DNA of 64,000 nucleotides, taken from contig CAYYPE010000004.1 in the NCBI GenBank assembly GCA_964473465.1, positions 62,001-126,000 of the forward strand, given 5' to 3'. This document shows positions 26,480 through 36,309 of this stretch, in pieces (positions within the stretch are counted from its first letter, which is position 1; each line of letters starts with the position of its first letter). The notes beneath the pieces are model-generated. The model saw only the letters and a program-made list of their open reading frames with translations, was not told the origin of the DNA and ran no database searches. Both the position numbers and the translations under genes were made by a program. This DNA comes from CALHRB01 sp964473465 (GTDB taxonomy: Bacteria > Bacteroidota > Ignavibacteria > Kapaibacteriales > UBA2268).

Positions 26480-27829
26480 ATGAATAACGAATTAAAAAAT
26501 ACAATCAAATGCCCTAATTGTGGGGCTGAAATTGAGGTAACGAAAGTTCTCTGGCACGAAATCGAAGAAAAAGTCAGCAATGATTACAGAAAAAAGTATT
26601 TTGCCGCTATCGAAAAAGAACGCAAAAAAGTTGAAGAAGAACAATCACAGAAATTCAATCAGATTCTGGCTGAAATGAAAAAGAATATTGCTGCAAAAGA
26701 GGAGGAAATAGCCAGAGCCAACAAAAAAGCTGAGGAAATTTTAAAAAAAGAAGCCGAACTCATTGAAAAAGAAAATCTTATTAACATAACCATACAAAAA
26801 AAATTAGAAGAAGAAAAAGCTAAAATTGCTGAATACGAGCAGCAAAAAAATAAATTTATTGTTGAAAATCTTAAAAAAGAAATTGATGAACAAGCCAAAA
26901 AATTAGAAGAAGCCCAAAAAATTGAACTCGAAGCAAGAAAAAAACAAAAAGAATTAGAAGATAAAGAAAAAAATCTGGAACTTTTGCTCGAGCAAAAGCT
27001 TGCTGAAGAGATGAAAAAACGAGTCTCAGAAATTGAGGAAAGAAAAACTCTCGAAATGAACCTCAAAATCAGACAGTATGAAGAAGAAAAGGCAAGTATG
27101 AAGCGAACAATCGAAGAACTGAAACAAAAAGCCGAACAAGGCTCAATGCAGATTCAGGGAGAAGCTCAGGAAATCGAACTGGAAGAACTTCTCAGACGGA
27201 AGTTTCTTTTTGACTTAATCGAACCAGTTCCTAAAGGCTTGCGAGGTGCTGATTGCATTCAAACAATAAGAAACAACTACGGCCAGGAATGCGGAAAAAT
27301 CATCTGGGAATCAAAAAGAACCAAAGAATGGCATAACGATTGGATTGACAAACTAAAATCTGATAAAAACGAATCCAACGCCGATATAGCTGTCATAGTT
27401 ACTCAGGCTATGCCCAGAGATATTAAAAATTTTGGATTCCTTGATGGGGTTTGGGTTACAAACTTTTTCTCAGTGCCAGAGCTTGCATTTGTATTGAGAG
27501 AATCCATAATCCAATTCAGTGTCATTAAATTATCTCAAGAGGGAAAAAAGGAAAAAATGGAATTGATGTATGATTATCTGACAGGTATTGAATTCAAAAA
27601 TAAAATCGAAGCTATTGTTGAATCATTTATTGCTATGAGGTCTGAGTTAGACAAAGAAAAAGCTGCTATTGCCAAAATTTGGGCTAAAAGAGAAAAGCAA
27701 ATCGAAATTGTCAAAGAAAATACAATAAAAATATATGGTAGTCTTCAGGCTATTATCGGCAAACAGTTGCCAGAGATCAATTATTTGAAATTAAATCCTA
27801 AACTTGATGAAAATGATATTGATGTTTAA
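26480..27829 (+). CDS. DUF2130 domain coiled-coil protein
   Basis: The 449-aa protein begins with a half zinc ribbon (C11-P-N-C14), continues as a long charged coiled coil (about 25-230, rich in Lys, Glu and Ala), and ends in the DUF2130 region (about 230-440). The latter is recognisable from the LEELLRRKFLFDLIEPVPKG and CGKIIWESKRTKEW segments, which look nuclease-like (a PD-(D/E)XK fold has been proposed for similar regions). Its function is unknown. It sits between a cysteine desulfurase-like gene and a small membrane-protein gene, at spacings of 11 and 17 nt. The long antisense frame over the coiled coil is a shadow of its AAA/GAA codons. Confidence 0.88.
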   Translation: MNNELKNTIKCPNCGAEIEVTKVLWHEIEEKVSNDYRKKYFAAIEKERKKVEEEQSQKFNQILAEMKKNIAAKEEEIARANKKAEEILKKEAELIEKENLINITIQKKLEEEKAKIAEYEQQKNKFIVENLKKEIDEQAKKLEEAQKIELEARKKQKELEDKEKNLELLLEQKLAEEMKKRVSEIEERKTLEMNLKIRQYEEEKASMKRTIEELKQKAEQGSMQIQGEAQEIELEELLRRKFLFDLIEPVPKGLRGADCIQTIRNNYGQECGKIIWESKRTKEWHNDWIDKLKSDKNESNADIAVIVTQAMPRDIKNFGFLDGVWVTNFFSVPELAFVLRESIIQFSVIKLSQEGKKEKMELMYDYLTGIEFKNKIEAIVESFIAMRSELDKEKAAIAKIWAKREKQIEIVKENTIKIYGSLQAIIGKQLPEINYLKLNPKLDENDIDV

Positions 27830-27846
27830 CTTTTTCTGGATTTCTT

Positions 27847-28335
27847 ATGAACCCTGCACATTTTCATTTATTACTTAACCACTTTCCAATTATTTTACTG
27901 ATAGTTGGTTTTATTATTTTGCTTGTTGCTTTGGTTATAAAAAATAAAACATTAAAAATAACAGCATTGGTCATCTTTTTGTGTGGTTCATTAATCACTA
28001 TTCCCACTTACTTTTCAGGAGAAAATGCTGAAGATGTTGTAGAAAATTTACCTGAGGTTAAAAAGGAATACATTGAAAATCATGAAAAACAGGGTAATAT
28101 ATTTGCCATTTTATTTTATCAGCTTGGAATTATATCATTTATTGGGATATGGGGAATTGCAAGAGACAAAAAATTCATGTCATGGTTCAATTTCCTAATA
28201 TTAATTTTTGCTGCCTTCAGTCTATACTTCGCAATTAATACAGGTTCAACAGGAGGAGAAATTAGGCATTCAGAAATCAGAAAAGAACTCCCCACAAATG
28301 GAACAGAGCGAGAAAAAATTGAAGCTGAACATTAG
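27847..28335 (+). CDS. Small four-helix membrane protein (DUF2231-like)
   Basis: The 162-aa protein starts with MNPAHFHLLLNHFPIILLIVG; a conserved H-x-H and NHFP motif at the first helix recalls DUF2231 proteins. About four transmembrane helices are visible (11-30, 35-55, 85-105 and 115-130), with a polar loop of about 30 residues between helices 2 and 3 (SGENAEDVVENLPEVKKEY). The two early histidines could bind haem or metal, but this is inference. It is the last gene of the unit begun at 25320. Its stop overlaps that of the convergent DMT transporter gene by 4 nt. Confidence 0.75.
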   Translation: MNPAHFHLLLNHFPIILLIVGFIILLVALVIKNKTLKITALVIFLCGSLITIPTYFSGENAEDVVENLPEVKKEYIENHEKQGNIFAILFYQLGIISFIGIWGIARDKKFMSWFNFLILIFAAFSLYFAINTGSTGGEIRHSEIRKELPTNGTEREKIEAEH

Positions 28336-29228
28336 ACTTTTTTTCTATTAAATATCTTTTGTAGATACTCTCCGCCTTCGGATAGTAATACACCTGAAAA
28401 GAGTATGAATGCCCCCAGATACTCTTTTCCCGATAATATTTCTTTGAAAACAACAAAAGCTATAAGCGACGCAAATACAGGTTCAAGTGAGAATATCAAA
28501 GCCGCTTTCACAGGTGTTGTGTATTTTTGAACAGCTGTGTGAATAATTGTAAGAAAAATTGATGCAACAATACCGTTAAACAAGAGCGAATAAATTAACA
28601 TCTCACTAAAAATAAATCTAATTGACCCACTTTCGAAAATTACTGTACCTGCAAAACTTATTGGCAGTATAACTACAAATTGCATCATTACAAGCTGAAT
28701 TGTTTCTCTGAAATAAGTTACTTTCTTAGTAAATATATCCATATAGGTAATATAAAAACCCCAGAATACTGTTGATAAAAATGTTAGAATATCACCAATA
28801 TTTATATTATCAAAATCAGGATTTGCAAATAACCATAAACCAATAAATGCTACTATTACTCCCGCTTTTTGCCAGAATTTGACAGGTTTCCGAATGATTA
28901 ACCAGAAGACAAACGGAGTTATAACCACCGCCATTCCCGTGATAAAAGCTGATTTGGTTACTGATGTGAATTTTAAGCCTAATGTCTGAAGAACAAATCC
29001 CCCACCAAAAAATAATCCCAGAACTAGACCATTAAAAAATGTTTCCCTTTTGATTTGTAAAAATTGACGCCAGAAAATAATAAGTAACAAAGAAAAGGCA
29101 AGTAAAAATCTAAGGAAAAGATAGAAAAAAGGACTTGTCTCGTCCAAACCCAACTTTGTAAATGAAAAGGTTGCACCCCATATAATAGTTACAACACCGA
29201 GAAGTAACTCTGCCGATAAGGATTTCAT
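28332..29228 (-). CDS. DMT superfamily transporter (EamA type)
   Basis: The 298-aa protein has ten predicted helices and two EamA repeats (about 5-135 and 150-285). Typical signals are GATFSFTKLG after helix 1 and, at the end of the second repeat, ALIFSLEPVFASLIAFVVFKE. Members export or import amino acids, nucleosides and other small metabolites, and the sequence does not reveal which. It overlaps the upstream L,D-transpeptidase gene by 4 nt (ATGA), so translation is coupled. The length is normal. Confidence 0.92.
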   Translation of the reverse strand: MKSLSAELLLGVVTIIWGATFSFTKLGLDETSPFFYLFLRFLLAFSLLLIIFWRQFLQIKRETFFNGLVLGLFFGGGFVLQTLGLKFTSVTKSAFITGMAVVITPFVFWLIIRKPVKFWQKAGVIVAFIGLWLFANPDFDNINIGDILTFLSTVFWGFYITYMDIFTKKVTYFRETIQLVMMQFVVILPISFAGTVIFESGSIRFIFSEMLIYSLLFNGIVASIFLTIIHTAVQKYTTPVKAALIFSLEPVFASLIAFVVFKEILSGKEYLGAFILFSGVLLSEGGEYLQKIFNRKKV

Positions 29229-30358
29229 CGCAAACTGTCTTTTTTATCTTGCAGTAATTCCTTTTCCATCTTTATTTTAGCTTGTCTTGCTGCTCTCTCT
29301 CTTCTTAGTTGATTGAAATTGATAGAAGGTATTAGCTTGACTCCATCCCTAATTACTCCTCTTGCCCTGAGTGTATCTTCAGCAAAAATATACCTGGTTT
29401 TATTTCTTAAAGATCCTCGGGACATTTCAGGAATTTGAATGATTGGGATAAGAGCTTCTTCAACTTCCATAGGATTTTCAGGAAGTTTAATCACTTTTTC
29501 TTTGTTATTTTTTAATCTTAGCCATTGTTTTCCTTTACCTTCATTAAAATCATAATAGTCAATAATTATAACAGGTGTTCCGGAAAGTGGTATTAATTTG
29601 CCAAGACTGTCCTTCTTAATGCCTTCGCCCCAATAGAATAGCCATTCAGCATCATCAAGAAATTGACGAACACAGGAATGTGATGCTGGTCTCCCGGGCA
29701 TATCGAACTGATGAAAGGCACTCCCTGCTTCAGTATGGAAATTCCATGTGAATGGCATCACCCAGTTACTATCAAGGGAAGAACGATGTAGCCGGACTTT
29801 CCAATTTAAAGCATATCTTCCGGGAAAGGAAGGAGTTCTTTCTTTTCCAGTGTTTGCAGCTGCAAACCTGACCAGCTTCCCATATTCATAACATGCATAA
29901 GACTGATAAACATTTGAGATGAATATTATCTTTGGTATATCTTTTCCCTCTGGATAGTATTGTGGAAAAACTGAATATGCCCTTATATCATCAACAATTG
30001 TGTCTGGAGTTATGTATGCTGAACCTACTCCAAGATATCTAAGCTCTTTTCTGTTCAATGTGATAAATACTTTGTGCTGTTTTAGATTCGACTCAGTTCT
30101 TCGATATTTATTTAAGATACTTTTCAGATGATCCCGGGATTTAATAGTATCGAGAGTGTAATTAATCAAAGGAAATTCGTTCCCGACTTCTTCATCTTTA
30201 ATTTTGTTTAATGGTTCCAATCTGTCGTGAACATTGTCATCATTGTTTATTCTTTCTGAGGATTCAGTTTCGCCGGTGCAACCATAGAAAAAAGTAAAAA
30301 CAAAAATTAATATTAAAAAGGTGAATTTTTCGAATAAAATTAAATTTTTTAATACCAT
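29225..30358 (-). CDS. L,D-transpeptidase (YkuD) lipoprotein
   Basis: The 377-aa protein has an N-terminal lipoprotein signal with lipobox cysteine C27 (FFYGC), then a spacer of about 70 residues. The YkuD domain follows at about 140-260: H216 in FHQFD, then SHSCVR with H227 and catalytic C229. It would form 3-3 cross-links or attach a protein to peptidoglycan, working from a membrane in the periplasm. A C-terminal extension of about 120 residues (LRARGVIRDGVKLIPSINF onward) ends in a charged coil. It is co-transcribed with the DMT transporter and lies 116 nt downstream of the histidine kinase gene. Confidence 0.9.
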   Translation of the reverse strand: MVLKNLILFEKFTFLILIFVFTFFYGCTGETESSERINNDDNVHDRLEPLNKIKDEEVGNEFPLINYTLDTIKSRDHLKSILNKYRRTESNLKQHKVFITLNRKELRYLGVGSAYITPDTIVDDIRAYSVFPQYYPEGKDIPKIIFISNVYQSYACYEYGKLVRFAAANTGKERTPSFPGRYALNWKVRLHRSSLDSNWVMPFTWNFHTEAGSAFHQFDMPGRPASHSCVRQFLDDAEWLFYWGEGIKKDSLGKLIPLSGTPVIIIDYYDFNEGKGKQWLRLKNNKEKVIKLPENPMEVEEALIPIIQIPEMSRGSLRNKTRYIFAEDTLRARGVIRDGVKLIPSINFNQLRRERAARQAKIKMEKELLQDKKDSLR

Positions 30359-30474
30359 AATAGAAATTAATTAGTGACCTCATGAAAATCTAATGATGTA
30401 TTAAACCAATAAATTATTGTTGATTTTGAAGGAAATTTCCTTTACTTATTTCATAATTTTAGTAAAAATCTTTG

Positions 30475-32244
30475 CTAATTAAACACCTGTGAATTATTAT
30501 CTCCTTCTTCTTCAGAAGATGAGTGAATTTCAGGTATTTTAACAATAAAGGATGTTCCCTTACCAATTTCACTTTCTATAGATATTTCGCCGTTATGAGC
30601 CTGAACTATATGTTTGACAATTGAAAGACCGAGTCCGGTGCCACCTGTTCTTCGTGAATGTGATCTATCAACAGTATAAAATCTTTCGAATATTCTTGAT
30701 TGATGCTCTTTTGGGATGCCTACTCCCGTGTCCTTAACCTCAATCAAAACTTTTCCAGAATCTTTAGCAAGCCTGACCTCGATCTCACCATTATGACTAT
30801 ATTTGATCGCATTATCAATAAGATTTATCATTAATTGTTCCAATCTGAAAGCATCAGCTTGAATCAACGGAATGTCATCTTCAAAATTATGAAGAAGATT
30901 AATTTGTTTTTCTTTCAGTTTTTGCTCGAAAATTACAGATATATTTTTGATTAATTCCGGAAGATTGACTTCAGTTATTATGAGTTGGGTATCCTTGTTT
31001 TCGAGTTCCGAGAGAGTAAGTAAATCTTCAACTATTAAAATTAATCTACGGGTATTATTATTTATAATATTCAGATACTGCTTGTATTCATCATCAATTT
31101 CATCCATCAGAGTTTCGATGAATCCCTTGATTGAAGTCAATGGAGTTCTAAGCTCGTGAGAAACGTTGGTGATGAAATCCTTTTTAACAATTTCCAACTT
31201 TTTGGCTTCTGTGATATTAAAAAATATCAGGATTACTTCTTCTTTGGACTCCATCAGATCAGCTGTGCAAAGATAAAAATCCTGCCCTATTTGTAATTCA
31301 CATCTATTGCTTTTCTTTTTATCCCTCGTTCTATTTATTAACTGCCATAATCTTGAATTCTTTATAAAATCACCATATTTGCTTCCTTCGAGATTTTCCC
31401 TGTCCAAAATCCTATTCATACTATCATTTGATAAGACTATAATATCTTTCTTATCAATCACCAGCAAACCTTCCTGAATGGAGGAAATAACACTGTTCAG
31501 TTCGTCTTTTTGTTTTGAAAGGAAATTAAAAAGTCTTTTTATCTTTTCTGACATTTCATTAAAATTAGCTGCTAAAAAATAGAAATCATCCTTTGCTGGT
31601 AATTCAACCTGAACATTAAAATCACCTGAAGAAATACTCTGGGAAGCCTCAACAAACTTTTTTAAAGATTTAGAAATCCTTCCTAAAAATAAGTATGTCA
31701 GAAGCAAAGACAAGATAAATGATAAAATCACTCCTATCAGGATATTGTTAGCTAATTGATTATTTATTTCTGAATAAGAGCTATTAATTTTTGTTATGAA
31801 TAAATAACCTGTTTTTTGTCTATTGTTTCGAATTGTTTTAAAATAAATTGAGTTAATACCCAGCAACTCATTAAATTCAAAATTTTCAACATTTCGGGCA
31901 AATTTAATTATCTGATTTAATTTTTCTTTTAGCTTGAAGTATTCCTTTTTTTCCAGATCATCAGTAGAAAAAATTACCAGTTCTGAATCGGAAAGAAAAA
32001 TTATAAAAGAATTTGAATTTGAAAAATTAGTTTTAATAATTGAATCAATAGCTGAAAAATTCTTATCTGTCAGATATTCTTCTGTTAATTTCTCAATAAG
32101 ATTAACCTGCTCTTTTAAATCTTCAATAGTCAGTTTGGAATTATTCTCTTGTTTTTGGATATGATTATAAATTACAAGTCCCAGAATTGTAATAATGATT
32201 GGTATAAAAAATCTAAAAAAATATTTAACAGGTAATTTTTTCAT
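30475..32244 (-). CDS. phoR: Sensor histidine kinase (PhoR-like)
   Basis: The 589-aa membrane kinase shows a TM helix at 9-26, an extracytoplasmic sensor domain (about 30-165), TM2 (167-188), HAMP (189-241), a PAS domain (about 248-345), HisKA with phospho-acceptor H363 in VSHELRTPLT, and a HATPase domain ending near 575 (GTGLGLSI). This PhoR-type layout and its place 9 nt after phoU, as the last gene of the pst operon, point to phosphate sensing. No response regulator is adjacent, which is unusual for phoR. The symbol is an inference from context. Confidence 0.82.
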   Translation of the reverse strand: MKKLPVKYFFRFFIPIIITILGLVIYNHIQKQENNSKLTIEDLKEQVNLIEKLTEEYLTDKNFSAIDSIIKTNFSNSNSFIIFLSDSELVIFSTDDLEKKEYFKLKEKLNQIIKFARNVENFEFNELLGINSIYFKTIRNNRQKTGYLFITKINSSYSEINNQLANNILIGVILSFILSLLLTYLFLGRISKSLKKFVEASQSISSGDFNVQVELPAKDDFYFLAANFNEMSEKIKRLFNFLSKQKDELNSVISSIQEGLLVIDKKDIIVLSNDSMNRILDRENLEGSKYGDFIKNSRLWQLINRTRDKKKSNRCELQIGQDFYLCTADLMESKEEVILIFFNITEAKKLEIVKKDFITNVSHELRTPLTSIKGFIETLMDEIDDEYKQYLNIINNNTRRLILIVEDLLTLSELENKDTQLIITEVNLPELIKNISVIFEQKLKEKQINLLHNFEDDIPLIQADAFRLEQLMINLIDNAIKYSHNGEIEVRLAKDSGKVLIEVKDTGVGIPKEHQSRIFERFYTVDRSHSRRTGGTGLGLSIVKHIVQAHNGEISIESEIGKGTSFIVKIPEIHSSSEEEGDNNSQVFN

Positions 32245-32253
32245 ATTTTATTT

Positions 32254-32943
32254 TTAACTATCCTGTTTTGAAAAATCAAATAATCTATGTTTGACTATCT
32301 TAGCTTCAACCATAAAAACAACTTCTTCACAAATTCCTACAGCAAAATTTGCAGCAAAATGAATATTTCTGTTAATTATAATCAAACGTGTGAAGGATTC
32401 AATATAAGCGGGATTCTGTTTCATTAATTCAATAATTATATTGTAATTTTCTTTTATTAATTTTTTTAACTCAAGATAATTATTAAATACCTCGTAAGCA
32501 AGTTTAGTATCCTGAAATGTAAATGAATCAACAGATTTACTTATCACGCTGACAAGTTTTTCAGCAATAATTCTAAAGTGAGTATTATTTTGATAAGGCA
32601 AAGCCAAATTAATTGACAGTATATTTTTTGATATATTACTTGCAATATCGCTTATCATTTCCATCTTCTCATTTATAGAAATAGCAGAAATCACAAAACG
32701 CAGATCCATTGCAACTGGTTGATGAAGTGCAAATATTTTGAGACATTGTTTTTCTATTTTTACATCTATTTCATCAACCTTGTCATCTTTAGAAATAATA
32801 GTCAGAGCTAATTTCTGATTATTATGAATTAGAGCTTTCATTGAGTTTTCAATCTGCTCCTGAATCATAAGTCCCATTTTAATTAGTCGGGCTCGTAATT
32901 TATTCAACTCTTCATCAAATTGCTTAATAATATGATTGTTCAT
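32254..32943 (-). CDS. phoU: Phosphate transport system regulator PhoU
   Basis: The 229-aa all-helical protein has two PhoU repeats. The first contains LRFVISAISINEKMEMISDIASNI (about 79-102), the conserved metal-binding helix with E and D residues. The second repeat is more divergent. PhoU links the PstSCAB transporter to PhoR and turns off the regulon when phosphate is plentiful. It is 19 nt downstream of pstB and 9 nt upstream of the kinase gene, the expected order. Length is close to the usual 220-240. Confidence 0.95.
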   Translation of the reverse strand: MNNHIIKQFDEELNKLRARLIKMGLMIQEQIENSMKALIHNNQKLALTIISKDDKVDEIDVKIEKQCLKIFALHQPVAMDLRFVISAISINEKMEMISDIASNISKNILSINLALPYQNNTHFRIIAEKLVSVISKSVDSFTFQDTKLAYEVFNNYLELKKLIKENYNIIIELMKQNPAYIESFTRLIIINRNIHFAANFAVGICEEVVFMVEAKIVKHRLFDFSKQDS

Positions 32944-32962
32944 TTTTTAGTTTTCCTTTTAA

Positions 32963-33721
32963 TTATCCATATCTTCCAGTTATATAATCCTCAGTCTGCT
33001 TTTTAGATGGATTTGTAAAGATTTTTCTTGTTTTGTCAAATTCAATTAACTCACCCATATATAAATACGCTGTCATATCACTGACCCTTGCAGCTTGCTG
33101 CATATTGTGAGTTACAATGACAATGGTATAATTTTTCTTTAATTCCAATATTAACTCTTCTATCCTTGCTGTTGATAAAGGATCAAGAGCGCTCGCAGGT
33201 TCGTCCATCAGTAAAATTTCGGGATTCACCGCCAGAGCCCTTGCTATGCATACTCTTTGCTGTTGACCACCAGATAATTTAAGAGCAGAATCATAAAGAT
33301 TGTTTTCTACCTCATCCCATAATGCAGCCTTCATTAAACAACTTTTTACAATTTCATAGAGTTCCTCTCTATTGGTAACTCCATTTACCCTTGGACCGTA
33401 AGCAACATTATCAAATATTGATTTGGGAAAGGGATTCGATTTCTGAAAAATCATCCCGGTTTTCTTTCTTAATTCTGTAATATTTACATTTTTTGAATAA
33501 ATGTCCAAATCATCAATAAAGACTTTTCCTGAAATTCTTATTGTGTCATTAAAATCATTTAATCTGTTAATGGTCTTCAAAAATGTTGTTTTTCCGCATC
33601 CGGAAGGTCCAATAAGGGCTGTAACCTGATTCCTTGCTATATTTAAAGAAATATTTTTGATTGCGGGTTTCGTCCCGTAACTAACACTTAGTGATTCTGT
33701 TCTGATTTTAATTTCTTTCAT
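32963..33721 (-). CDS. pstB: Phosphate ABC transporter ATP-binding protein PstB
   Basis: The 252-aa ATPase of the high-affinity phosphate importer has Walker A GPSGCGKTT (about 37-45), Q-loop FQKSNPFPKSIFDNVAYGPR, signature LSGGQQQR, Walker B ILLMDEPASALDP and the H-loop THNM. The NPFPKSIFDN segment is characteristic of PstB rather than of other ABC ATPases. It lies 10 nt downstream of pstA. Length is typical. Confidence 0.97.
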   Translation of the reverse strand: MKEIKIRTESLSVSYGTKPAIKNISLNIARNQVTALIGPSGCGKTTFLKTINRLNDFNDTIRISGKVFIDDLDIYSKNVNITELRKKTGMIFQKSNPFPKSIFDNVAYGPRVNGVTNREELYEIVKSCLMKAALWDEVENNLYDSALKLSGGQQQRVCIARALAVNPEILLMDEPASALDPLSTARIEELILELKKNYTIVIVTHNMQQAARVSDMTAYLYMGELIEFDKTRKIFTNPSKKQTEDYITGRYG

Positions 33722-33731
33722 ACCCTGAACA

Positions 33732-35072
33732 CTATGACTCCCTGTTAAATTTGTTTCTAGTCTTAGACCTAATAAAAATCGCCGTAAAATTTAACGTAAA
33801 AGTTAATACTAAGAGAACAAATGTAGTTGCATATTGTATCGGTTTTGTTAATTCAACATTTATTGATTGAGTTGCCAAAACATAAATATGATAACCAAGT
33901 TCCATAAATTGAGAAGAAAGCGAATCAGGTAAGTCCGGCAAATACATTGCAACGCCTGTAAATAGTATTGGGGCTACTTCACCGGCTCCCCTGCTTACTG
34001 CAAGTATTCCACCTGTTAAAATTCCATTTACAGCTCCCGGAAGAACAACTTTTATTATGGTTTGAAATTTTGTTGCTCCAAGAGAATAACTTGCCTCTTT
34101 TAATTCCGGCGGTATCGCTTTTATTGCCTCTTCAACAGAAATAATTACTAATGGTAGTGTGAATAGTGCCATTGTCAAAGCAGCCCAAATCAATGCAGGC
34201 TGACCCCATTTTGGTCTTTCTCTCTCTTTCAGGTATTCAATATAAAACTCAAGATTATAATTTTTATTTTCCCCTTTTAAAGCTAATCCCTCTAAAGCTT
34301 CTATTTTTTCAATTGAATAATCATTTTTTGATGATTTAAAGAAGGATATTACTTCCCTCGGATTTGCCTGATTATCATTATAAAAAGGTGAATCAGATTG
34401 CAAAAACATTGTTTTTATATTATCATATTTTATATTTATCTCACGATTATCTATTTGTTTTCCAACTATACCGATGAAAAATCCCAAACCAAATAAGCCA
34501 AAAACTATTGGTGGAACTCCCGCTAATGAATTGACCGAAAACCTGACAATTTTTGAGAACAATGAATTTTCTTTTGCATATTCAGTTATATACACAGCTG
34601 TAATTGTTCCAATCGGTATTCCAGCAATTGACATTATTATCACGAGAAAAGCGGTTCCTACAATAGCAGGAAAAATACCCCCACTTGTTAGTCCTTCCGT
34701 AGGATTTGATGTTAAAAATTCCCATGTAATGTGTTGACTGCCAATAATAAATATATAAGACAAAATGTAAATAACAAATGAAATTACAACCAGCGAAGAT
34801 AGGCTCGTTAAAATTATGAATGTATTTTCAGTTATGGCATGAAATAAATTGTTTTTTTTCTTCTTTATAACCAAAATTATTATCGAAACAATCAGAATGT
34901 ATGCAATTAGAGCTATTGAATTGTTAAAAATTAGACTAAGTAACCCACCAAATGTTATTAATAGTATTAAAAATAAAAATACAAAAAGAAATATTTTAAA
35001 TTTATTAATCAATTCAATAACCTCGAAATTTTTTAATGAGTTTTTTCCTGAAAATGAATTCTGCCAAAGCAT
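33732..35072 (-). CDS. pstA: Phosphate ABC transporter permease PstA
   Basis: The 446-aa permease has the PstA signature in the C-terminal half (EEAIKAIPPELKEASYSLGAT, the EAA loop contacting PstB, about 314-334). It is longer than the usual 280-300 aa. There are two extra N-terminal helices (about 25-45 and 52-70), and a soluble insert of about 85 residues (204-288) splits the permease core. This ATG overlaps pstC by 59 nt; an alternative start, TTG at 35012, has GAGG 8 nt upstream and gives 426 aa, and I consider it equally likely. It works with PstC as the transmembrane channel. Confidence 0.93.
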   Translation of the reverse strand: MLWQNSFSGKNSLKNFEVIELINKFKIFLFVFLFLILLITFGGLLSLIFNNSIALIAYILIVSIIILVIKKKKNNLFHAITENTFIILTSLSSLVVISFVIYILSYIFIIGSQHITWEFLTSNPTEGLTSGGIFPAIVGTAFLVIIMSIAGIPIGTITAVYITEYAKENSLFSKIVRFSVNSLAGVPPIVFGLFGLGFFIGIVGKQIDNREINIKYDNIKTMFLQSDSPFYNDNQANPREVISFFKSSKNDYSIEKIEALEGLALKGENKNYNLEFYIEYLKERERPKWGQPALIWAALTMALFTLPLVIISVEEAIKAIPPELKEASYSLGATKFQTIIKVVLPGAVNGILTGGILAVSRGAGEVAPILFTGVAMYLPDLPDSLSSQFMELGYHIYVLATQSINVELTKPIQYATTFVLLVLTFTLNFTAIFIRSKTRNKFNRES

Positions 35073-36189
35073 TTAAGGAAAAAGTGATAATAAACAAGAC
35101 AGAGCCAACAATGAAAAGCACCCCATAGTGTATGCTCCTATATTCAACCTCTGCCATCTCTGAGCCAATTGTAGCAGCCATAGTCCTGACTGAATCAAAC
35201 AGGTTAAGAGTTATTACCGCAGCATTTCCTGTTATCATCAAAGCAATCATTGTTTCTCCAAAAGCTCTGCCAAAGCCCAAAAGAAAAGCAGCAAAAACTC
35301 CCGGCATAGCTGCTGGCAATAAAACTTTATATGATGTCTGCCATATATTTGCACCGAGAGCCAAACTTGCCTCAATTAAATGCTTAGGAACTATATAGAG
35401 CGAATCCTCAATTAATGTATATACGATAGGAATAATTACTATTGAAAGCCCGACACCACCCAAAAAAGCATTTAACCTAAGTTGTGTATTAAATATTTCC
35501 TCAAAATAACCTGATAATACTGTCAAACAGAAAAAACCAATAACAACCGTTGGAAAACCAGCTAATATCTCCACAATTGGTTTTATTATTTCCCTTAGCC
35601 ATTTCGGTGCAAAAGCAATCGTAAACAAAGCAGCCAATATGGATATTGGAAATGCTATTAATATTCCTATGGCTGACACTTTGAAGGAACCAAATATTAA
35701 TGGTAAAATATTATATTTGGGTTCTGTGGATATAGGTTGCCAGATAAAAACATGCTCACCTTCTATAATATCATTAGGTTTGAACAAATCATCAAATTTT
35801 ATAGGCTTTTCCTGCCCCATTGAATATCTGCGCAGTGATATATTCTTGGCTTCCTCAAGAGTGTTGAAAGGTTTTGGCTTCAATGAGTCGCTTTTTGTAT
35901 TTAAATATTCATTATTATTTGTTTTTTCAGGTGGATATTTCTCAGGTCTTAATTCATCATCTTCGTTAGAATAACCATTAATATTACTTTCATCAGAGAT
36001 CTTTTTGTATTTTCTTGTATCTTCTTTTCGAGTCTTTTCGTTAATCTGTTTAAATGCCCAAAAGGATTCCTGAAAAACAAAATAAAAGATACCGAGAATA
36101 AAAGCCAGAGAGGTCAGAGCAATTACCTGAATAAACCTTTCGGCAATGAATTCAATTAGTATATTCCTATTTTTATAACTTTTTTTCAA
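35014..36189 (-). CDS. pstC: Phosphate ABC transporter permease PstC
   Basis: The 391-aa permease has TM1 at about 20-42, then a hydrophilic insert of about 100 residues (45-145, rich in Lys, Glu and Asn). The normal PstC core follows: FIWQPIS with ILPLIFGS (148-168), the EAA loop (PKHLIEASLALGAN) and a last helix at about 355-380. PstC proteins are usually about 300-320 aa, so the insert explains the excess; it replaces the periplasmic loop between the first two helices and may contact PstS. It is 120 nt downstream of pstS. Confidence 0.94.
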   Translation of the reverse strand: MKKSYKNRNILIEFIAERFIQVIALTSLAFILGIFYFVFQESFWAFKQINEKTRKEDTRKYKKISDESNINGYSNEDDELRPEKYPPEKTNNNEYLNTKSDSLKPKPFNTLEEAKNISLRRYSMGQEKPIKFDDLFKPNDIIEGEHVFIWQPISTEPKYNILPLIFGSFKVSAIGILIAFPISILAALFTIAFAPKWLREIIKPIVEILAGFPTVVIGFFCLTVLSGYFEEIFNTQLRLNAFLGGVGLSIVIIPIVYTLIEDSLYIVPKHLIEASLALGANIWQTSYKVLLPAAMPGVFAAFLLGFGRAFGETMIALMITGNAAVITLNLFDSVRTMAATIGSEMAEVEYRSIHYGVLFIVGSVLFIITFSLNALAEFIFRKKLIKKFRGY

Positions 36190-36309
36190 TTTCTGTTAAA
36201 ATTCTTTAGAAATAAATTTTTTCAATCAGTTTTAAATAATATTCGATGTTTTTCATTGAAAAATTTCAAAGAAATAATTAATATTTTTATCCTTATAATT
36301 TAAAAAAAA

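Noticed and set aside
26659..27066. Long antisense frame of 135 codons opposite the DUF2130 gene
   Set aside because: It is Ser/Phe-rich because the sense strand is a Lys/Glu coiled coil; no start context or family.
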